DNA of 5,436 bases, from the NCBI GenBank assembly GCA_020853405.1, contig JADYYZ010000585.1, positions 1 to 5,436 on the forward strand. Direction: 5' to 3'. The notes under the pieces are model-generated. The model was not told the origin of the DNA, made no database searches, and worked only from the letters and a program-made list of their open reading frames with translations. Positions 1 to 4,400 of this stretch are shown here, one piece after another. Position 1 is the first letter of the stretch; the number at the start of each line of letters is the position of its first letter. This DNA is from Acetobacteraceae bacterium (GTDB lineage: Bacteria > Pseudomonadota > Alphaproteobacteria > Acetobacterales > Acetobacteraceae). The translations under genes and the position numbers were made by a program.

Positions 1-3000
1 ATCGCAACGGGGTGGTGCACCGCGACATCAAGCCGGCCAACATCATGATCACCGAGGAAGGCCGGGTGAAGGTGGCCGACTTCGGCGTGGCGCGGATCGA
101 GTCGTCGATGATGACGCAGGTCGGCACCCGCATCGGTACGCCGGCCTACATGTCGCCGGAGCAGCACCAGGGCCTGCCCGTCGACGGCCGGTCGGACATC
201 TTCTCGGCCGGCGTGATCCTCTACCAGTTCCTCACCGGCGAGCGCCCGTTCAGCGGCGGTGGGTACACGATCATCCAGCAGATCCTCAAGCAGGATCCGA
301 TCCCGCCTTCCGAGATCAACTTCTCCATCCCCCGCGCGCTGGATCTGGTCGTGAGCAAGTCGCTCGCCAAGCGCGCCGAGGATCGCTACGGCAGCGCCCG
401 TGAGTTCGCCGAGGCCCTCAGGCGCGCGGCGAGCGGCGAGAGCGTCGCGACCGACATCGACTTTCAGCTCGACGACGGCGAGACCGCCGTCACGCCGCCC
501 AAGGCGAAGGCGAAGGAGCCCCCGGGCGCCACGTCGACCAGCACCGGCACCGGCACCGGCACCGGTACCGGTACTGGCACCGGCGCCGGCACGGGTACCG
601 ACGTCGCGGGCGGCGTCGCGATGGAGTACGAGCTCGAGTTCTGGAAGGAGATCAAGGACAGCAGCAATCCCGAGGACTTCTCGGCGTTCATCGAGTCGTT
701 CCCCAGCGGGCGGTTCGTGCACCTCGCGCGGCGCCGGCTCGCGAAGCTCGAGGCCGATGCGAAGCGGGACGAGGGCACCATCGTCACGCCCAGGCCCCAG
801 CGCGTCGTCGTCTCGCCTTCGCAGGAGACGCTCAATCGCCTCAAGCGGGAGACCGAAGAGAAGGCGCGGCACGAGGCGGAGGAAAAGGCGGCCCGACAGG
901 CCGACGAACTGCGCCGCCAGCGCGAGGAGAACCTGCGGCGCGAGGCCGAGGCCCGAGCCCGCAAGGAGACCGAGGAGGCCGCGCGCCGCGCAGCCGAGGA
1001 GAAGGCACGGGTGGAGGCGGCGGAGGCCGCACGCCTGGAGGCCGAGGCGCAGGCCAGGCGCGAGACCGAGGAGCGCGCCCGCAAGGAAGCCGAGGAGCGT
1101 GCCCGGCGCGAGACGGAGGAGAAGCGCCGCCGCGAGCTGGAGGAGCGTGCCCGCAAGGAAGCCGAGGAACGCCGTCGCCGCGAGGCCGAAGAAAGAGCGA
1201 AGCGCGAAGCCGAAGAGCAGGCGCGCCACGCGGAAGAAGCACGGCGCGCCCGCGAGGTCGAGGAAAAGGCCCGCCGCGAGGAGGAAGCGCGGCTCGCGCG
1301 CGAGGCCGAGGAGAAGGCCCGCAAGGAAGCGGAAGCCCGCGCCCGCAAGGAGGCCGAGGAGAAGGCCCGCCGGGAAGGCGAGGAGAAGCTGCGCCGCGCC
1401 GAGGAAGAGCGCAAGCGGCGCGAGGCCGAAGCGCGCACCCAGCGCGAGGAGGAAGAGCGCAAGCGCAAGCTCGCCGAGGAACAGGGCCGACAAGAGGCCG
1501 AAGAACGCGCGCAGCGCGAGGCCGCGCAAGCGCAGGCGCGTCACGAGGCGGAGATCGAGGCGAAGCGCCTCGCCGACGAGCAATCGGCCCGCGAAGCCGA
1601 GGCGAAGGCCGCTCGCGAAGCCGAGGAAGAGCGCGCGCAGCGCGAGGCGGAAGAGAAGGCAAGGCGCGAGGCCGAAGACAAGGCGAAGCGCGAGGCCGAG
1701 GACAAGGCTCGACGTGAGGCCGAGCAGATCGCGCGCCGGAAGGCGGAAGCGCAGGCGAAGAGCGAGGCCGAGGAAAAAGCGAAGCGCGAGGCTGAAGCCC
1801 GCACCCTGCGGGAAGCCGAGGAGAAGGCGCTGCTCGCGCAGGAGTCGCGCGAGCAGCGTGCCAGCGCCGAGCGCTACAAGAAGTTCGACGAGGAAGGCGC
1901 GAGGCTGCTGGAAGAGCTTGGCTCTTCGGTGAACGAGTCGACGGTCCAGATGGACCTGTCTGCGCATCGCCTCGACGATGCCGCCGTGCCCGTGTCGAGC
2001 CTGCCGCAGAGGTCTGCTCCGGTCGCCAAGGCGCCTGCGCCTGCGGTCGAGCCTCCACCTGCCGTCGCGCCGCAGGCGATCCCGGTGCCTCCGGCGGCCA
2101 AGGCGCCGGTAGAGGCGCCGGCGAAACCGGCACCCGCGGCCAAGGCACCCGAGCCTGCGCCGGTGAAACCGGTGCCGGCTGCGCAACCCGCGCCCGCGCG
2201 TCCCGCTCCTGAAGCACAGCCGGCAAAGAAGTCGCCGGTCATGGCGATCGCGGCGGGTGTGCTGGTGGCCGTGATCGGCGGCGGCGTGTGGCTCGCCATG
2301 AAGCCGTCCTCGGAGCCCCTGCCGTCCGTGGCGAGACCGGACGAGACGACGAAGGCGGACACGGCAGTCGCGGCGAAAGCGGCCGCCGACAAGGCAGCGG
2401 CGGATCGGGCAGCGGCAGACAAAGCGGGGGCCGACAAGGCTGCAGCGGACAAGGCCGTGGCCGACGAGGCTGCCGCGGACAAGCTGGCGGCCGAGCGTGC
2501 TGCCGCAGACAAAGCGGCGGCAGCGAAGGCCGCTGCGGAAAAGCTGGCCATCGAGAAGGCGACTGCCGAGAAGGCGGCTGCGGAAAAAGCGGCGGCCGAC
2601 AAGCTGGCGGCCGACAAGGCAGCGGCCGAGAAAGCGGCTGTGGCCAAGGCGGCGGCAGAGAAGGCCGCCACGGAGAAATCCGCAGCGGCCAAGGCGGCGG
2701 CAGAGAAGGCGGCTGCGGAGAAGGTCGCGGCCGACAAGCTGGCGGCCGAACGGGCTGCGGCGGAGAGGGCTGCCGCAGAGCGGGCGGCGGCCGAGAGAGC
2801 AGCCGCGGAACGGGCGGCTGCGGAACGGGCCGCGGCCGAGCGTGCGGCGGCCGAGCGCGCAGCGGCAGAGAAGGCGGCTGCGGAGAAGGCGGCCGTGGCC
2901 AAGGCGGCAGCCGACAGGGCCGCCGCCGAGAAAGCGGCCGCCGAGAAGGCTGCAGCAGAAAAAGCGGCGGCCGAGAAGACGAAGCTTGCTTCGGTCTCCC

Positions 3001-3245
3001 CGAGCGAAGCCTACAACCGTGGCATGGAGCTCGTCCGGGAGGGCAAGGGCCGCGAAGGCACCGCATTGCTGCGCACCGCCGCCAACGCCGGCAGCGGGCA
3101 GGCGGCGCTGGCGCTGTCCGACTACTACACTCGGGCCGGCGACTCCCAGCAGGGCAGTCAGTGGCTGGAACGCGCCGAGCAGATCGGACGCGCGGAAGTG
3201 AAGGCGGAAGTGGCGCGCCGGCGCGCGTCCAACATCAGGCGCTGA
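1..3245 (+). CDS. Transmembrane Hanks-type Ser/Thr protein kinase with TolA-like helical rods and C-terminal Sel1-like repeats (5' partial)
   Basis: This gene encodes a eukaryotic-like Ser/Thr kinase that transfers ATP phosphate to Ser/Thr of partner proteins. The frame is open to the left edge (first whole codon at 3), and residues below count from the GTG at 12. That GTG is not a real start because it lies inside the catalytic loop; the Gly-rich loop and ATP-binding Lys lie upstream, outside the window. Visible kinase motifs are HRDIKPAN (catalytic Asp5, Asn10), DFG at 23-25, GTPAYMSPEQ at 42-51 and DxxS at 58-61; the C-lobe ends near 140. The HRD Arg suggests activation-loop control, with Ser/Thr at 31, 32, 35, 39 and 43. 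Next come a Thr-Gly linker (178-196), a conserved-looking FW/FP segment (204-250), an E/R/K octad helix (272-636), a Pro/Ala hinge (about 665-740), one membrane segment (744-763, preceded by KK), AAAEK pentads (785-989) and two Sel1/TPR-like helical pairs (996-1077). Lys-Lys before the membrane segment fits a cytoplasmic kinase. The kinase and membrane segment are certain or nearly so; the Sel1 assignment is moderate. Substrates are unknown. Confidence 0.93.
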   Translation, partial: RNGVVHRDIKPANIMITEEGRVKVADFGVARIESSMMTQVGTRIGTPAYMSPEQHQGLPVDGRSDIFSAGVILYQFLTGERPFSGGGYTIIQQILKQDPIPPSEINFSIPRALDLVVSKSLAKRAEDRYGSAREFAEALRRAASGESVATDIDFQLDDGETAVTPPKAKAKEPPGATSTSTGTGTGTGTGTGTGAGTGTDVAGGVAMEYELEFWKEIKDSSNPEDFSAFIESFPSGRFVHLARRRLAKLEADAKRDEGTIVTPRPQRVVVSPSQETLNRLKRETEEKARHEAEEKAARQADELRRQREENLRREAEARARKETEEAARRAAEEKARVEAAEAARLEAEAQARRETEERARKEAEERARRETEEKRRRELEERARKEAEERRRREAEERAKREAEEQARHAEEARRAREVEEKARREEEARLAREAEEKARKEAEARARKEAEEKARREGEEKLRRAEEERKRREAEARTQREEEERKRKLAEEQGRQEAEERAQREAAQAQARHEAEIEAKRLADEQSAREAEAKAAREAEEERAQREAEEKARREAEDKAKREAEDKARREAEQIARRKAEAQAKSEAEEKAKREAEARTLREAEEKALLAQESREQRASAERYKKFDEEGARLLEELGSSVNESTVQMDLSAHRLDDAAVPVSSLPQRSAPVAKAPAPAVEPPPAVAPQAIPVPPAAKAPVEAPAKPAPAAKAPEPAPVKPVPAAQPAPARPAPEAQPAKKSPVMAIAAGVLVAVIGGGVWLAMKPSSEPLPSVARPDETTKADTAVAAKAAADKAAADRAAADKAGADKAAADKAVADEAAADKLAAERAAADKAAAAKAAAEKLAIEKATAEKAAAEKAAADKLAADKAAAEKAAVAKAAAEKAATEKSAAAKAAAEKAAAEKVAADKLAAERAAAERAAAERAAAERAAAERAAAERAAAERAAAERAAAEKAAAEKAAVAKAAADRAAAEKAAAEKAAAEKAAAEKTKLASVSPSEAYNRGMELVREGKGREGTALLRTAANAGSGQAALALSDYYTRAGDSQQGSQWLERAEQIGRAEVKAEVARRRASNIRR
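543..599 (+). repeat. Thr-Gly hexanucleotide microsatellite (ACCGGC-type) in the kinase linker
   Basis: Nineteen codons alternate Thr and Gly, with one Ala at 585. The unit is ACC GGC, with GGT, ACT and ACG variants toward the 3' end. The first part (543-563) is a pure ACCGGC run. The repeat encodes a flexible, uncharged tether between the kinase C-lobe and the downstream segment. Because the unit is six bases, gain or loss of units keeps the reading frame and only changes tether length. It may therefore vary between strains, although that is inferred and not seen here. Confidence 0.9.
849..1832 (+). repeat. E/R/K-rich octad repeat (24-base period) encoding a long charged helix
   Basis: About 40 eight-residue units of the form E-A-E-E-K/R-A-R-K/R run almost without interruption, with a few phase breaks (for example near 1230 and 1640). 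Within a unit Glu1 faces Arg/Lys5, Glu3 faces Arg7 and Glu4 faces Arg/Lys8, all i to i+4 pairs. This is the pattern of single stable alpha helices (ER/K helices). There is no regular heptad of hydrophobic residues, which argues against a classical coiled coil. The helix continues past the octads to about 1919. By position it lies on the kinase side of the membrane segment, so it is probably cytoplasmic. Codons vary between units, so the repeat is kept mainly at protein level. Confidence 0.9.
2241..2300 (+). other. Single transmembrane segment of the kinase
   Basis: Twenty codons encode an uninterrupted hydrophobic stretch of Met, Ala, Ile, Gly, Val, Leu and Trp (residues 744-763) with no charged residue. 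It is preceded by Lys-Lys-Ser-Pro and followed by Lys-Pro-Ser-Ser-Glu. The positive charge before the segment favours an N-inside orientation, with the kinase in the cytoplasm and the pentad rod outside. It is the only such hydrophobic stretch in the visible protein. The arrangement Pro/Ala linker, one membrane segment, Ala-rich helix resembles TonB/TolA-type proteins, except that here the membrane segment sits in the middle and a kinase sits at the N-side. Confidence 0.88.
2364..2978 (+). repeat. 41 tandem AAAEK-like pentads (15-base period), TolA-like alanine-rich rod
   Basis: Forty-one consecutive five-residue units can be read without a phase break, from AVAAK to AAAEK. The consensus is Ala-Ala-Ala-Glu/Asp-Lys/Arg, with occasional Leu, Val, Ile, Thr, Ser or Gly in the first three positions. 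Seven units in a row (2754-2858) are exactly AAAER. Third codon positions differ freely between units, so the array is not a fresh slippage product. Longer matches at 120, 135 and 165 bases show older segmental duplication. The composition predicts a continuous alpha helix with Lys-to-Glu i to i+4 pairs. It resembles the periplasm-crossing helix of TolA in composition, but I do not claim homology. Confidence 0.95.
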
Positions 3246-3258
3246 TGCGCGGCCGCCA

Positions 3259-3306
3259 GTCGGCGACCGGCCGACGCGCGGCGCACGCCTGCGCGCGCAG
3301 CGCGCG
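3259..3306. terminator. Two GC hairpins between convergent genes (weak bidirectional terminator candidate)
   Basis: The 64-base gap between the kinase stop (3245) and the cyclase stop (3310) contains two perfect inverted repeats. The first is GTCGGC (3259-3264) pairing with GCCGAC (3270-3275) around a five-base loop. The second is CGCGC (3292-3296) pairing with GCGCG (3302-3306) around a five-base loop. Neither is followed by a T run in either direction, so classical intrinsic termination is not shown. Such short palindromes also arise easily in DNA this GC-rich. Confidence 0.35.
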
Positions 3307-3309
3307 TCG

Positions 3310-4206
3310 TCAGGCGATGAAGGCGATCTCGAAGTAGACCGCGGCGGCCGGCTCTTCGCTCACCGGGCGGCCGAAACTGATCGTGCCCCGGTCCTGCAGC
3401 ACGATGGAATCGCGGCGAACCAGCATCTCCTGCTGGCCGAGCATGCGCACGTACGATCCGTTGGAGCTGAAATCGACGTAGGTGAACTTGTCGCGTGACT
3501 TCTCGATCCGGGAGTGATTGCGCGAGACCAGCTTGTCGATGATCACCATGTCCGAACGTGCGTCGCGTCCCAGCGTGACTGCGCCGTTGGCATCGCTCAG
3601 CTCGTACTGGTGTCCGCGATAGCGCAGCATCATCACGGCCTTGCGCGGCGCCGACCGGAGCTGATCGCTGGCGAGGGCGGTGACCTCCTCGTCGGACTCC
3701 CACAGGACCTCGAACAGCTCGAGCGGCGCGGCGCGGCCCTTGACGGCCTCGATGTCGATGAAGCGCGAGCGCGACGCGAGGGCTTGCGGGAGCGAGCGGA
3801 TGACCTCGCCGCTGGTGATGATCTGACCCGATTTCGACACCTCGGCGAGGCGCGCCGCCACGTTGACCGTGTCGCCGAAGACGTCCCGGTCGGCGACCAT
3901 GACCTCGCCGAAGTGGAATCCGCAATGGATGGTGAGGCGGTGCTCGGCGGCCTCCGGCAACTCGCACACGCCGATCTGCATGTCGACGGCGGCCTGATGG
4001 GCGGCGGTTGCGCTGGCGAACACCGCCATCACCTCGTCGCCGATCGTCTTGACGACGTGACCCTGGTGCCTCTTCGTGGCCTGTTCCATCACGCCGAGGC
4101 ACTTGCCGATCACCGCCAGCGCCAATTGGTCGCCAAGCCGCTCGTACAGACGCGTGCTGCCGCTCACGTCGGCAAATAGCACTGCCAAGATCCGGCGTTC
4201 AGCCAT
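3310..4206 (-). CDS. Class III adenylate/guanylate cyclase with C-terminal FHA domain
   Basis: This is a complete, soluble 298-residue protein with no membrane segment, likely making cAMP from ATP. The cyclase domain spans about residues 1-170. It contains FADVSGST (metal Asp13), KTIGDE (Lys53 for the base, metal Asp57) and FGDTVNVAARL (Asp112 for the base, Asn115 and Arg119 for the transition state). All expected catalytic residues of the class are present, and the Lys/Asp pair favours adenine over guanine. The FHA domain spans about 190-283, with GR at 213-214, SRNH at 228-231 and NG at 249-250, the signature that binds phosphothreonine peptides. The ATG at 4206 is the earliest possible start, because an in-frame TGA lies nine bases upstream; only a weak GAAAG precedes it. 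The gene converges on the kinase and follows the adhesin gene in the same direction after a 194-base gap. Inference: a phosphorylated kinase or kinase substrate could dock on the FHA domain and tune the cyclase. Family is certain, substrate probable, partner unproven. Confidence 0.96.
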   Translation of the reverse strand: MAERRILAVLFADVSGSTRLYERLGDQLALAVIGKCLGVMEQATKRHQGHVVKTIGDEVMAVFASATAAHQAAVDMQIGVCELPEAAEHRLTIHCGFHFGEVMVADRDVFGDTVNVAARLAEVSKSGQIITSGEVIRSLPQALASRSRFIDIEAVKGRAAPLELFEVLWESDEEVTALASDQLRSAPRKAVMMLRYRGHQYELSDANGAVTLGRDARSDMVIIDKLVSRNHSRIEKSRDKFTYVDFSSNGSYVRMLGQQEMLVRRDSIVLQDRGTISFGRPVSEEPAAAVYFEIAFIA

Positions 4207-4323
4207 CTTTCGTCACGACCCAACTCGAGTCAGCGCCACCGCGCACGTACCCTCGCCCGCCCGTCGACCCTCAGGACGATACGGCATGGCTGCTGCATCA
4301 CTTTAGCCCGGCCGCCGCCGGGG

Positions 4324-4340
4324 TCCGCACCACGTGCGGA
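4324..4340. other. Perfect 7-bp inverted repeat with 3-base loop (CACGTG core)
   Basis: TCCGCAC (4324-4330) pairs perfectly with GTGCGGA (4334-4340) around CAC. The centre contains the palindrome CACGTG. It lies about 60 bases after the adhesin stop and about 118 bases before the cyclase start on the minus strand. It could be a secondary terminator stem or a dimeric regulator site upstream of the cyclase; the sequence does not decide between these. A further CCGGC-GCC-GCCGG hairpin lies at 4346-4358. Confidence 0.45.
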
Positions 4341-4368
4341 AGGCTCCGGCGCCGCCGGTGGTCGGCGT

Positions 4369-4393
4369 CGGGCGACGCATGCGCACTCGCCCG
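4369..4393 (-). terminator. Candidate terminator stem just downstream of the adhesin gene
   Basis: CGGGCGA (4369-4375) pairs perfectly with TCGCCCG (4387-4393). The 11-base loop contains the palindrome CGCATGCG. On the minus strand the stem begins seven bases after the adhesin stop codon, a usual distance for a 3' stem. No T run follows the stem, so it would have to act as a U-less terminator or as an mRNA 3'-end stabiliser. Two more GC hairpins lie immediately beyond it. Confidence 0.45.
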
Positions 4394-4400
4394 TCGTCCG

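Larger units (their letters stand above)
4207..4400. other. Intergenic region between adhesin 3' end and cyclase 5' end
   Basis: This gap holds no open frame of useful length on either strand. The half next to the adhesin (4324-4393) contains three perfect GC hairpins, listed separately. The half next to the cyclase (4207-4320) must hold the cyclase promoter if that gene has its own. I looked on the minus strand and found no convincing -35/-10 pair; TATCGT near 4280 is only a weak -10-like string. The start-proximal sequence offers no strong Shine-Dalgarno, which suggests modest translation of the cyclase. Confidence 0.6.

Noticed and set aside
12..14. GTG as the start codon of the kinase
   Set aside because: It lies two codons before the HRD motif inside the catalytic loop. 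The frame stays open upstream, reading Arg-Asn-Gly, as expected for a kinase that continues to the left.
464..2902. Long minus-strand open frames (464-1468, 841-2226, 1541-1804, 1874-2902) opposite the kinase repeats
   Set aside because: They encode only Ser/Ala/Arg or Pro/Arg monotony. They exist because repeated GCN, GAN, AAG and CGN codons contain no stops in the other frames. The plus-strand kinase frame has real domains.
2364..2978. Naming the kinase gene tolA on the strength of its alanine-rich rod
   Set aside because: Low-complexity similarity is not homology. The protein has a kinase domain, a central membrane segment and a Sel1-like end rather than the TolA C-terminal domain.
849..2978. 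CRISPR or satellite array
   Set aside because: The 24- and 15-base periods are coding repeats with freely varying third codon positions and no spacer structure.
400..3337. Plus-strand alternative-frame open frames (400-1932, 2288-3337, 2497-3201)
   Set aside because: Out-of-frame readings of the same repeats, with Arg/Pro or Gly/Arg composition and no recognisable domain. The overlapping kinase frame explains the DNA.
3158..4179. Open frames opposite or out of frame with the cyclase (3158-4102 minus, 3514-4179 plus)
   Set aside because: No domain or motif is visible. The 3310-4206 frame contains intact cyclase and FHA motifs, so these are shadows.
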